The position numbers were made by a program, and so were the translations under genes. A DNA stretch of 64,000 nt from contig OX442415.1 in the NCBI GenBank assembly GCA_949361645.1, positions 12,070,533 through 12,134,532 on the forward strand, read 5' to 3'. Positions 23,219 to 34,143 of this stretch are shown piece by piece; position 1 is the stretch's first letter, and every line of letters begins with the position of its first letter. Below the pieces are notes generated by a model. That model did no database searches and was not told the DNA's origin. It saw nothing but the letters and a program-made list of their open reading frames with translations. The stretch comes from Spongilla lacustris. Taxonomy: Eukaryota; Porifera; Demospongiae; Spongillida; Spongillidae.

Positions 23219-25005
23219 CCAAATGATGCCCAGTCCTCGTCGTCCCGCTTTGCCCGCGTATGCAACTCCGCCGCGTAAAGCTATGTGGTTCCCCTCAAGA
23301 ATTAGTCTTCCTGGACCAATCATTATGAAAAACGGCTCCCCCCGGACTAATTCTGTCTGAAATATTTGGTCCGCACATGCGTATTTTGGTCCCCCTTTTA
23401 ACACGTGTTGTTTGAAATGCTCAACAGCAATCGGATGAAGAAACAGAAAAATTGTATCAAAATAAGAGCGAGAAAGGGGTTAGAGATGGTATGATAATAT
23501 ATGCATATAGGCCTTCGGCTGTAGATATACGATTCAGTGCACGTCACGTTCATGCCCGTAATTGTTTAGATGATGATGGCGTTGATCAGAATATAGTATC
23601 TGTAACGACGGTTTCTTTGGGGTGAACGATGGCTTTAATGAATGCGATGCTACAGCACGGACGGAGGCCATGGTGAATACAATGGCGATGGTGAAGACGA
23701 TGACGATGTGATGATTCTGGTGATGATGATGCCGGATGGCAATGGTGAAGACATTGAAGATGCTGCTGCTAGCATTTTCACAATCATTTTATGTTTGACT
23801 ATTTTACATAGTTGCTGTTCCAACAGTGGATATACGTCTGCATCAATGGTGCTTTTAAAGGTACTTCGCATAAGAATATATTATATTAATTATCTTATAG
23901 ATCTTCATAAGGATGGGGTTGTCACAGGTAATTACATTTCAGTGACCAGGGTGACCATGAACTCATGCACAAAACTTCTTAACATCGAACATCATCTTAC
24001 AACTCGAGCCTTACCATCCACAGGTAATCATTAATTTTTTGCATGCATAGACTAGACATTTGTATTTGGATGTTAAATAATTTTTTATTGCAAGCATAAC
24101 AACTTCATAAATTTAAAGGATGCACTGCTTTCTGTGTTTATCATGTATCATGTCTACTTATGTATAATGCTCATTGTAAGAAAAAGAGTGATTTATTGGA
24201 GCCAAATTTTTACACTGTCTCACAGTCCAGTGGTTTAAATAAGTCTGCAATAGCGTAATACAAAGTGGCATCACTGCATGGTTTTCACCTATGGGTAATA
24301 TCAGAAACTGGGAGCATATGTTTTTAAGATGAGATGATGAATAATCAACTGGTATATCAAATGGCAAAAGTATTGAATTAATAATTTATGTGCACATTGT
24401 ATAGCAATAGTGCATATAAATTTATTGCACCTGCAGGGACATTACAAAGGCACCATCCAGTGGAAACCTTGTGCAGTGCAGTCAAAGCAAAGAGTGGCAC
24501 CATAAGAGATGTGAAAGTCACAGAGAAGCAAATGAAATCAACTTGAACATGTCAACACTGAAATGAACTTTGATTTATATTTATACCACATTCATTTTCC
24601 TGCATGTGTATATAAGTATGTAACATGTGACATGTGACTTTGAACAATCTGTAGCTACACGAAAACATGCTGTTCTGATTGAAGCATCTGAAGAGGGAGG
24701 TCAATTAGGCAAAGTGTTTTTCCATGCTGCCAAACTAAGGGGGACCAACATTTTGCATTCCTTGTACAAATAGCTTATTGAATGGGACTTTTAGCTCTAC
24801 AAACCAAATGGTAAAAATTGGGGGGGGGGGGGGGGGGGGGGGGGGGACCATTTATTTCAGCTGTAAAAAGGGGGACCAAATTTTTCAAAGGGGGACCGAT
24901 TTTTTCAGAAAATATTGGTCCCCCCGGACCATTTTTTTCTGAAATATTTGGTCCGGGGGAACTGTTTTTGGAGGGACCAATTGTTACGTGACAGCTCACG
25001 GGGGA
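23219..25005. mobile_element. Insert inside gypsy gag
   Basis: Unrelated to gag. Its two ends both carry CTGAAATATTTGGTCC in the same direction (about 23354 and 24936) with GGGGGACC-type sequence. The right part has a 27-G run (24820-24846) and repeated GGGGGACC(A/G) blocks. The middle contains exon-like sequence on the plus strand. Exact ends and TSD are not resolved. Confidence 0.5.
23642..24546 (+). CDS. Candidate two-exon gene inside the gag insert
   Basis: Exon 1 23642-24023 (frame ends TCCACAG before GTAATC), exon 2 24437-24546 (after CCTGCAG, ends TGA). Phase 1 agrees at the join and the total is 492 nt, or 163 residues. Exon 2 reads LQRHHPVETLCSAVKAKSG and IRDVKVTEKQ. The first 40 residues are rich in Asp and Met from a GATGATGATG repeat and may not be coding; the true start may be later. 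No domain was recognised. A further phase-1 exon-like frame with acceptor CTGTAG follows at 24655-24773 (KHAVLIEASEEGGQLGKVFF, ends TAG). Confidence 0.35.
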
Positions 25006-25225
25006 AAAAAAGCCTTTTCAATGCTTTTACACACTCACCGTAGTCTTTCCGCGTGTTCTCTGGCAGCTATATAAATACAGCATGAGCCTTCCCCATCAAG
25101 CGCACCCTCAACCACTTCAACTTATCTCCGTCGGTTTCCCACTTGTTGACAACCGCGACGCTTTCAAAATGATCAATTCATTCTTGCCAGTTTCCGCAGT
25201 CACCACTAAAGGGCTCTGGAATAAG

Positions 25226-25243
25226 TAGCGGCCGACTACGCCA
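25226..25243 (-). promoter_or_regulatory. Primer-binding site of the gypsy-like element
   Basis: Read on the minus strand, TGGCGTAGTCGGCCGC follows directly after a sequence ending in CGCGTTACA, the expected end of a 5' LTR. A PBS starting TGG is complementary to a tRNA 3' CCA end (established knowledge). Which tRNA was not determined. Confidence 0.55.
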
Positions 25244-25244
25244 A

Positions 25245-25570
25245 TGTAACGCGGCCAAGTTTAATAGTAGCAGAGTTCAATACAACCACAGGCACAGACA
25301 GACACTCAATATACAAAAATACGACAATATATAGTTTCACATGAATAGAGGGGTCAAAGGACTCTAAGATGCGCGTCTCTCCATGTCTTGAGATGCGCGA
25401 CTGTTTACGTCATCATTACACACATACCAAGCATAAAGCGATCACGATCCCAATGCATGTGCATGCTCTAAATACGCACCTTGTTTCCCTCGAATGTACT
25501 ACAGAGTTTAATTTGCTTTCGCTATCACTTCATTTCCCGGACTTATTTTTACTAATGAAGTCAACCTATA
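25245..25570 (-). repeat. Probable 5' LTR region (far edge unknown)
   Basis: Plus-strand TGTAACGCGGCC at 25245 is the inner LTR edge. The outer edge was not found because the partner LTR is missing. A TATATATTG box lies at about 25328-25336. The same interval is the upstream flank of the PARP-like gene. Confidence 0.4.
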
Positions 25571-28500
25571 ATGACAGCGATCTCGTTTGCTACATGTACA
25601 TGTAAAAACAATATCGACATCAGAGGCGTACGTCGTGGAGCTTGTTCCCTCTGCACCTGCTCTGGCTTCTTTTCGCCCAGCGGAACAGTACTGTGTGAAC
25701 GCTGTAACCATCCGCCTGCAAATCACGAAAATCTCACGGCTCTCAAAACGACCGGCCGCGTGAACCATAATACCACGGACCATCAAAATGCTCACACGCA
25801 TTTGTCTACCCACAGTACTGAAAACCCAACATTGGCCCAAATGGGACAAATTACAACTACCAAGCAGCAAACAGTTGTTAACAACGACCATACGAATGGA
25901 CGAGCCACCATACATGTATGTAACGACGACAGTAGCCCAAATAGGCAGGTTACCACAATTGAAAGGACTCAAAAAGGGCCAGTAAACATTGTAAATAAAC
26001 AAACAGTGCTCAAAAATGAACCACTCGTGACAGCTGACAACAAAACAGTGCTTCAGAGTGGGCATGTTACTACAGCTGAAAAGGGAACGGTCATCCAAAG
26101 CAAGCCATTCACTGTTGCTGACACCCCAACAGTGGTCCAGAGTGAAAAGACGAAAGTACTCCAGCAGGCCACAGCTGATTGTGACAACCAAACATCAGAT
26201 CATAATGGACTGGTCTCAGCTACATGTAACAATCAAACTGTGGTCCAGAATGGATTGATCACAGCTGACAATCAAACGGTGGATCAGAATGGAATGGCCA
26301 CAGCTAACAACCACACAGTGATCCAGAATAGATCTGTCATAGCTGAAAACCAAATTGCTAAGAATGCAGCAGTCATTCAGAATGGAATGGTCACTCATGA
26401 CACAGTTGACAAACAAACAGTGATTCAAAATAAACAGGTCACTATGCCTGAACATGAAAACCAAACTGTGGTTGATATGGGACTGGTTACAACTGACAAT
26501 CGAACGGTGATCCAAAACAGACAGTTCACTTCAGCTTGTCATGAAAACCAAACATTGGTTCATAATGGATTGGTCACAGGTGACAATCAAACAGTTGTCC
26601 AAAATGAAAACGTGATCATAAGTGACAACACAACAGAAATCCAAACCAGAGAGGTCATTACAGCTGATCGTGAAAATAAAACAGTGATGGAGACAGCTGA
26701 CTCTAAAACAATGGTTCAGAATGACTATGAAACTGCTATTAAGCAAGCAGTCACACAGAATGGACTGGTCACTGCTAACAATCCAACAGTGGTTGACATT
26801 GAACTAGTAAAATCTAATAACCAAACAATGGTTCAGAATGGACTGGTCACAACTGACAATCAAACAGTAATTCAGAATGGAGTGGTCACAGCTGAAAACC
26901 AGACAGTGATTCAAAATAGACAGGTCACTATACCTGATGAAAACCAAACTGGGGTTCATATTGGACTGGTTACAACGGCCAATCATACAGTACATGTAGT
27001 TCAGAATGAAAAGGTGGCCACAAATGACAACCAAGCATGGATCGTGAACACATTGGTTTATGATGTCACTGCTACAAGTAATTATCAAACTGTTGTCCAG
27101 AATGGACTGATAACAGCTGACAATCAATCAGTGGTTCAGAATGGAATGGCCACAGCTAACAACCAAACAGTGATCGAGAATAGATTTGTCATAGCTGACA
27201 ACCAAATTGCTAACAGCCCAGCAGTCATTCAGAATGGACTGGTCACTCTTGACACAGTCAACAACCAAACGGTGATTCAAAACAAACAGGTCACTGCACC
27301 TAATCATGAAAACAAAACATTGGTTCAGAATGGACTGGTCACTGCTAACAATCAAACATTGATCCAGAATGGACCTGTCATAGCAGACAATCAAACAGTG
27401 GTTCAGAATGATACTATCATAGCTGACAACCAAACGGGGAATCACAATGATAAGGTGGAAACAACTGACAACAAATCAGTGATCCTAAATGTAATGTTTA
27501 CTACAGCTGACAATCAGACATTGCTACATAATGGACAAGTGCACGTAGAAAAGGTAATCACACAGGTCACAGCTGCTGAGAACTCAAAAGAGGTCAATGC
27601 AGCAGAAACCTCAATAGACATCCACCCAAGTGGACAAGTCCCCAAAGCTGACCCCCCAACAGTGCTCACAACAGCTAACAAGACAGTGGCCCAGAATGGA
27701 CAGATTGAGTCTATCCAAAATGGACATGTCACCGTCACTGACATTAAAACAGAGGTTCAGGGCAAAAACAGGACTACACTTTGCAACCAAATAAGGATCC
27801 CAAATGGACAAGACCACATAGATGACAACAATAGAGTGATCCACAACACCACATCTGACAACCAAACAGTAATCCATAATGAACAGGTCACCACCATTGA
27901 CTATCCTACATCTTCAGCAGATGAAGAGCATAACATACAAGTGTCTCACAGTGCTGCTCCACCTCCTTTGAAGATGAAATCTGTTCGAAATAGGACGAAG
28001 CCATCAAAGTTCAAGAATTGTATGCCATATATCTGCATTCTGTTGTATCAGTTTTGTTTGTTTATTTTATAGGGTTTTCTCGACTGCAAAATCGACAGCA
28101 TCCACAGCCTTCTGCAGAAAACCACCCCCTTTCCACAACAAAGTCTCCACTCTGTACTTCCTTACCTATTTCCACAATTTCCCCCTCATCTACTCTATCC
28201 TCCACTCCTGTTCCTACTTGCTTGACCTCTTTGTTTCATTCCTACATATTCTATAGTCCAGTCCCACCTTCTGTCTCTCCTTCCTCTCCTCCCACTATGT
28301 GTAACCCATCTCCAAATATACCTACACAGACAGTCACTTCTTCGTTAGCTGTGCCACCTGTAACAACTACTTGTAAGTTTGCACATGCATAACACATGTA
28401 TGCATATATAAGATATTGTCATTCCTCTGGCTTTTGGTACGTGACTGCCCTATTAAACTAATAATTCAGCTGCTACTGCAGTTGGAAACCCAATTGTTCC

Positions 28501-30791
28501 TGCTTTGCAATCAACACCAGCAAACTTGAATCCAAAACAGGCTGAGGGTCGCCCTAAGATACGTATTCGCACTAAATTACCTATGCTTCAAACCAATATC
28601 AGTAAGTTTGCATTCCCATGCAGGCATTAATTGATTCTTTTAACAATACAATGTAACACCCAACTGCAAAAATATGTATTGGAATTCAGCTGCTTCTACA
28701 TTTGGAAGATCAGTTGCCACTGCTTCACAATCTACACCTGAAAACATGGATATGAAAATACCTGCCCAAAATAGTAAAATAGTCACTACTACACTAGCTG
28801 TACCACCCATAACAACAAATTGTAAGTTTGGATACACACATTCACTAGAAGTTACACCGTTTACCTGGCTTGAAATTATGTAACTGCCAATTGCAAACTA
28901 ACCTAGCTGATACTGCTGTTGGAAACTCAGTTATCACTGCTTTGCACACTGCTTCACAATCTACATGTACATCAGCAAACCTGGATGCAAAATTTTCCAC
29001 TAAAACAGGTACTTTTTCATTACCTGTGCCGCCTTTAATAACTACTTGTAAGTTTGCACATGTATGACACATGTATGCAAATATAAAATATTGTCATTTC
29101 TCTGGCTTTTGGTATGTGACTGCCCTATTAAACTAAAAATTCAGCTGCTACTGCTGTTGGAAACCCAATTGTTCCTGCTTTGCAACCAACATCAGCAAAC
29201 TTGAATCCAAAACAGGCTGAGGGTCCGCCTAAGATACGTATTTGCACTAAATTACCTATGCTTCAAACTGATACCAGTAAGTTTGCATTCCCATGCAGGC
29301 TTTAATTGATTCTTTTAACAATACATGTTATACAATGTAACACCCAATTGAAAAAAAATGTATTGGAATTCAGCTGCTACTACGTTTGGAAGATCAGTTG
29401 CCACTGCTTCACAATCCACACCTGAAAATATGGATATGAAAATACCTGCCCAAAATAGTAAAATAGTCACTTCTTCACTAGCTGTACCACCCATAACAAC
29501 AAATTGTAAGTTTCGATACACACATGCATCAGAAGTTACACCGTTTACCTGGCTTGAAATTATGTAACTGCCAATTGCAAACTAACCTAGCTGATGCTGC
29601 TGTTGGAAACTCAGTTATCACTGCTTTGCACATTGCTTTGCAATCTACACGTACATCAGCAAACCTGGATGCAAAATTTTCCATTAAAACAGGTACTACT
29701 TCATTGCCTGTGCAGCCTTTAATAACTACTTGTAAGTTTGCACATGTATGGCACACGTATACCATGTAGTAACTGATATAATCATTTCATTGGCTTGGAA
29801 TGGTCTTAAAAATTGCTGCTTTCAAAAATTGGAATTAAGCTGTCACTACTGCTGGAAACTCAGCTACAGCTACTCAATCTACATGTACATCAAATTTACA
29901 TAAAAAAATACCTGAACATACATCCATCTCTTCAGCAGCAGTTCATACAGGTATGATTATATATAATTATATATATAGTTATATATATAGAAGTGTCATT
30001 TTTAATAGTTTTGAGATCATTAAAAGAAGCTGCCGCCTGTAAGCAGCTTGCTGTCCTTAGAACAGCGGCTGGTGTTTCCTCCTCAGTAGAAGTGTACACA
30101 TTATTTACTGAAATGTTCTAATGAATTATTTTTAATGTTTCTATACATGCTTAAAGAAGGTTTGACCATGTTCCAGAAGCTTACACCTGGCTCACAGATT
30201 TATGCTAAGATCTACAGGCATTTTTTATCCTGTTGGACGAAAGATAAATGTCCACCAGTGAACTACATTTTTGAAATTTTCAATAAACAACTAAAAAGGA
30301 GATGGGAAGCCTACAAAGTTGCCCTTGAAGCCAAGGGATCACCCACTGATACAGAGAAATATTTTCATGGTACTACTATTAAGTGTGACCTAGCCCACAA
30401 TGTGACCATGTGCAGCCATGACGACTGTGGTATATGTGGAATCAGTCAGAAAGGCTTCAAGATGGCTTACGTATCAAAAGATATTTCAAAACGGTTTGGC
30501 CATGGTTTATATTTAGCTCCAAACTCCTCCAAGTCACATGACTACACCCAAGGAAGCCACACCCACAGAGCCATGCTCCTGTGTGATGTCCTCCCAGGGA
30601 AGAAGCACGTGGTTACTACAAACCACACCCACCTCACTGCTCCCCCACCTGGTTATGACAGTGTGTATGGCCAGGCTGCAGCTGAAGGTAGTCTGAAATA
30701 TTCTGAGATTGTGCTGTATGAAGAAGTTCCCATCTTGCCTCGTTATATTATCATGTATGAAAAAGATGGCATTGGCAAAATTGCAAGATAG
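25571..30791 (+). CDS. PARP-like ADP-ribosyltransferase, repeat-rich (P2)
   Basis: Modelled exons: 25571-28019, 28073-28372, 28470-28601, 28690-28821, 28907-29047, 29145-29276, 29374-29505, 29591-29731, 29840-29950, 30157-30791. They sum to 4,305 nt (1,434 residues). Every join is GT-AG and in phase 1, and exons 3-9 have 2+3n+1 lengths. Residues 25-52 hold C-x2-C-x-C-x11-C-x2-C-x-H-x4-H, a likely zinc site. Residues ~65-760 are degenerate NQTVVQNGLVTAD-like repeats. Exons 2-9 are Ser/Thr/Pro-rich. The last exon is an ART domain with His 1294 (FHGT), Tyr 1342 (GHGLYLAPNSSKS) and Glu 1407 (SEIVLYEE), the H-Y-E triad of poly- or mono-ADP-ribosyl transferases, plus a Cys cluster. No signal peptide, so probably intracellular. 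An extra exon present in P1 and P3 is degenerate here (about 30028-30120) and must be skipped. The ATG is the first in frame. Confidence 0.75.
25900..27560 (+). repeat. Coding repeat array of NQT-V-QNG units
   Basis: About 40 degenerate units of roughly 13 residues (near 39 nt, often with extra residues) built on N-Q-T-V-(V/I)-Q-N-G-x-V-(T/I)-(T/A)-A/D. Repeated DNA words are AACCAAACAGTG, CAGAATGGA and GTCACAGCTGACAA. Two longer blocks, at about 26240-26480 and 27090-27330, are clearly duplicates of one another (both contain NGMATANN, an IA(K/N) segment and NKQVT). The minus-strand paralogue keeps only a handful of units. Confidence 0.85.
28470..29731 (+). repeat. Tandem duplication of a three-exon cassette
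   Basis: Exons of 132, 132 and 141 nt (28470-29047) with their introns are repeated as 132, 132 and 141 nt (29145-29731). Copies are nearly identical, including introns ending ATTCAG or CCTAG and donors GTAAGTTTG. Being symmetric phase-1 exons, the duplicated cassette adds 135 codons without a frame change. Confidence 0.85.
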
Positions 30792-30947
30792 AATTACTTA
30801 TTTATAGTATTTACTTGAATTGCTGCTCAAATAAGTGACCATGACAGTACGTTGAAGAAATTTAAGTACCTGTATTTGCTAAGCAACTTTTTAAAACTGG
30901 ACCATATCATGTCACATGATTGTGTTTATATGTGTATAATACTCGTA

Positions 30948-33900
30948 CAGTGTTCCACACTTAAAGCTTCCAAATCCAAAAAATTTGGTTTTTTGCTTGT
31001 AACTTTTCAACCATATGAGTATAAACAAAAAGGATGGGATATTCAGATTTAGCCATCGTTTCTGAGTAAGATGAACATATTTTTGTTCAATTATTAAGTG
31101 TAAACAACAACAGCATATTAATAAATCATAAACGGTTTCAAGTACTATTTTGATCGATAATTCCCGTAAGGTAATTAGCTAAGCGTTCAAATTTGGGATT
31201 CTAATAGTGCTGTATGCTGTCTATCTTTCGTAGCTGTTCGTTGTCTTAAGTCGAGCCGGTTTGATAGATCGGTCCAGTTTTGTGATTTTTCGGGGGTACT
31301 TAAGCATATGCGATGGTTCGGTCGAATTAGTTTGACTTAAGGTCTGAAATTTAGGGAACATGATTATAAAGTGCTAGTAGTATCTCTATATTTTTTAATA
31401 TTTTCTGCACATCTGCGCAAATAATGTAAAGCAATATTTGAAAGCGTAAAAGCTTACGAATTACATCCTTTTTTCAATACAAGCTCATTAAGTGACGTTT
31501 CACGTATTTCCTGTACACGTCACACAACGCGGCGCTGCGCGTATAGCGCGCATAATATTACATGTACTTCTTAACACCATTAACGTACACCGGATAATGA
31601 TGACATAAAAGCACAATTTCTACTATATACACCAATAGCAGTACAGACTTCAGTCATCTTGCACTTGCACTCTTTCACAGCAAAAACTGCAACTTAACTG
31701 CTAGTAGTACTTACTCTTCTATGTGATTTGTATACTTTAACTACTTTATCTACCTCACTTCCATCTGATCCATTTCTGTAAGCTTGCTCATAATCTCTAC
31801 ACTTTCTAAAAAATTTATAAATAAGTTCTTTGGAACAGCTTTCCAGTCCTTCAGGGACAATCTTCCTTAATGTATTAATCTTTCCATTTGCATAAGCTCT
31901 TGTATGCTTCTTTGCATGGCACCAAACCCTTTCAATTGGACTTAGTTCACAATGGTATTTTGGAAAAAACAAGCACAGATGCCCACGTTGTTCTATATAC
32001 TCTTCTAAAATCGACTTTTGTACTCGAAAATCATCAAATGTTTTCAATGTACTCCTCATCTTGTCTGCATTCATTCCCCTAGTGTCAATTCCTCTCTCCT
32101 GTAAAACCATTTTCATTCCCTTAGGTCTGCCATCCTCTAGTACCAAGTGTTGAATTTCACCATTCCAAACAGTGTCTCTTAAAATTGGTTGCTTGCCACC
32201 AACACCTACATTCATTTTTTCAGCATCAAGTTGATCATCAGCTACTTTTTTATGTGAAGGGGCATTGTCAAAAAGAAATAGTCCACGTGCATGAGGATAC
32301 TTTGCTTCAAAAATTTTTACAGCATTTTCCACTTGAATCATTAAACTATTGTTATTGAAATATCCATCTTTATGTACTTCTATCATTACACGAGCCTTGT
32401 TACCATTAAATTCTAAGTATCCATCACATTCATCAATAAAGTCAGACACCATTATAGAATTTCCAAGGGATTTCTGCTTCAGCACACTTGTTTGACTATC
32501 ACCCCAATAATATGACTGGTCGCAATTTGCATAGAAGGTACTTTCATCATGCACTACTCTAATTAAAGGTCTTACATTAGCTGGACAAACTGGATGCAAA
32601 TTGTCTGCTGTAATTGTTATTTTATCCAGCTCAAATAAAGTACTTACAAATTCTCTTCTATGCTGAATAACATCCTGTCTTTCATGTCCATCAAAATAGA
32701 CACCCTTTTGATGATGAACTTGACTAAATCCAAATGAGTGGAGCCATCTTCTTGCAGTCTCAGTAGATATACTTTGGTTGTATTCTTTATTAACCCATTC
32801 AGAAAACATTCCTGTTGTTAAGTTTGGTTCTCCCTTCTTGCATGCATTACTTCTTATGTAGCTACAGGCATGCATTTTAAACTCTTCGTCATGGACTAGT
32901 GTTTCATATTTAGGAAATTCTCCCCTTTCTGATGAAAGAATGTATTCAACTTCCTTACTTGTAATGTCCTCATTGCCATGAGACAACACATTAAAAATAC
33001 TTTGCATATATGACTGCATCCAACTTCTTATGGTACGATCAGAATAGCCGCTTACCTGTGAGGCTTTGATAGCTGCATCACATATACCCTCTCCCCAGTC
33101 CTTCATGGCAGTTCCCATCAGCACAATACCTAACGCTTTTTGCAGCTCAAATGAAGCATTTTGTTCAATGAAACTCAGCAGGTAGTCCAGCCCTTTCTTG
33201 AACACCTCTTCGTGTTTTTTGAAAATTACGTTTATTGTGCTTTCTGAACACGCTGAATCAGAGATTCGTTTCTTCTGTGAAGTAAAACAGCCTGTAATTG
33301 CCGCTAGTGAATTCACTTTGCAGGTACGTTTGGCATTGTCGTTTGATGGAAAGGTTTGGTTTGCCCCCGCTTCTGCTATAACAGCCATCATGTCTCGCTT
33401 TCGTCTGCAAACAATCGAGCAGGTGGGTTGATCTATCACTACGTCTGTTTGGTTCTGAAAAGAACCCGTAGTACCAGTGGTAGCTGCAATCGACTCCGAA
33501 TGATCGTCAACAAACGCCATTTTCTATTCCAAGGAACGAATAAAAGACGTTAATTTGGCCGCTTGTACGTGACGTCAGATTTATCGCAGAATACGGAGGA
33601 AAACGCTCAATTAAATAAAATGACAAGAATTTAGAACTTTTTCACACTTGTAAAACTATTTGGGGTACTCAAATACGTGGGGGAAAAAATATAAAAAATA
33701 TACTAATTATATAGGGTCTACGCTACTATTTGTTTTCATTTTCAGACCTTAAGTCAAACTAATTCGACCGAACCATCGCATGTGCTTAAGTACCCCCGAA
33801 AAATCACAAAACTGGACCGATCTACAAAACCGGCGCGACTTAAGACAACGAACAGATAAGAAAGAAAGATAGCACAGAGCACTATTAGAATCCCAAATTT

Positions 33901-34141
33901 GAACGCTTAGCTAATTACCTTTCATGAGTTATCGATCAAAATAGTACTTGAAACCGTTTATGATTTATTAATATGCTATTGTTGTTTACACTTAATAATT
34001 GAACAAAAATATGTTCATCTTACTCAGAAACGATGGCTAAATCTGAATATCCCATCCTTTTTGTTTATACTCATATGGTTGAAAAGTTACAAGCAAAAAA
34101 CCAAATTTTTTGGATTTGGAAGCTTTAAGTGTGGAACACTG
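30948..34141 (-). mobile_element. IS630/Tc1-like transposon, 399-bp inverted ends
   Basis: Ends CAGTGTTCCACACTTAAAG and CTTTAAGTGTGGAACACTG, flanked by TA on both sides (30946-30947 and 34142-34143). The inverted arms are 30948-31346 and 33743-34141, about 399 bp each with few differences. TA duplication and CAGT ends are characteristic of IS630/Tc1/mariner elements. One uninterrupted 608-codon transposase frame lies between the arms on the minus strand, so this copy may be recent. It starts only 157 bp after the stop of the PARP-like gene. Confidence 0.85.
31694..33520 (-). CDS. DDE transposase, 608 residues
   Basis: The catalytic Asp residues are read at 325 (VVHDEST) and 418 (GLFLFDNAPSH) and the Glu at 530 (CELSPIERVW). 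The last block, NPIE..W-like, is the IS630/Tc1/mariner (DDE_3) signature. About 111 residues separate the second Asp and the Glu, far more than the 34-39 of classical Tc1/mariner, so this belongs to a long-spacer subgroup or carries an insertion domain. The region 155-265 has helix-turn-helix-like segments (GYSDRTIRSWMQ, ISTETARRWLHSFGF) that probably bind the ends. A C-terminal basic tail (KVYKSHRRVS) follows. The frame is intact and no introns are needed. It cuts and re-inserts the element in the nucleus (family knowledge). Confidence 0.8.
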   Translation of the reverse strand: MAFVDDHSESIAATTGTTGSFQNQTDVVIDQPTCSIVCRRKRDMMAVIAEAGANQTFPSNDNAKRTCKVNSLAAITGCFTSQKKRISDSACSESTINVIFKKHEEVFKKGLDYLLSFIEQNASFELQKALGIVLMGTAMKDWGEGICDAAIKASQVSGYSDRTIRSWMQSYMQSIFNVLSHGNEDITSKEVEYILSSERGEFPKYETLVHDEEFKMHACSYIRSNACKKGEPNLTTGMFSEWVNKEYNQSISTETARRWLHSFGFSQVHHQKGVYFDGHERQDVIQHRREFVSTLFELDKITITADNLHPVCPANVRPLIRVVHDESTFYANCDQSYYWGDSQTSVLKQKSLGNSIMVSDFIDECDGYLEFNGNKARVMIEVHKDGYFNNNSLMIQVENAVKIFEAKYPHARGLFLFDNAPSHKKVADDQLDAEKMNVGVGGKQPILRDTVWNGEIQHLVLEDGRPKGMKMVLQERGIDTRGMNADKMRSTLKTFDDFRVQKSILEEYIEQRGHLCLFFPKYHCELSPIERVWCHAKKHTRAYANGKINTLRKIVPEGLESCSKELIYKFFRKCRDYEQAYRNGSDGSEVDKVVKVYKSHRRVSTTSS

Positions 34142-34143
34142 TA

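Larger units (their letters stand above)
22674..25235 (-). pseudogene. gag region, opened by an insert
   Basis: The 3' part (23219-22674) carries LRVLSNKAYADLEERARKC, LNQFLSQI and a CCHC knuckle CWSCGRKDHVARFC. The 5' part (25235 to about 25005) carries IDHFESVAVVNKWETDGDK and LKWLRVRLMGKAHAVF with two in-frame stops (after NWQE and after AVFI). About 1.8 kb of unrelated sequence separates them. Gag normally forms the particle and binds the RNA. Confidence 0.75.
19572..25247 (-). mobile_element. Broken Ty3/gypsy-like LTR retrotransposon
   Basis: Order on the minus strand is primer-binding site, gag, protease, reverse transcriptase, RNase H, integrase, as in Ty3/gypsy elements. The 5' side is complete to the LTR boundary. 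The 3' side stops within or just after the integrase core and no second LTR was found. Stops and frame changes occur in every domain, and gag is opened between about 23219 and 25005. Not capable of its own movement as seen. Confidence 0.85.

Noticed and set aside
23216..23404. 62-codon minus frame next to gag as gag coding
   Set aside because: It is inside the insert and does not continue the gag reading; the gag half starts at about 23219 in another frame.
25508..26191. 227-codon minus frame opposite the repeat exon
   Set aside because: Antisense shadow of the PARP-like gene. The plus frame continues in phase through nine further exons.
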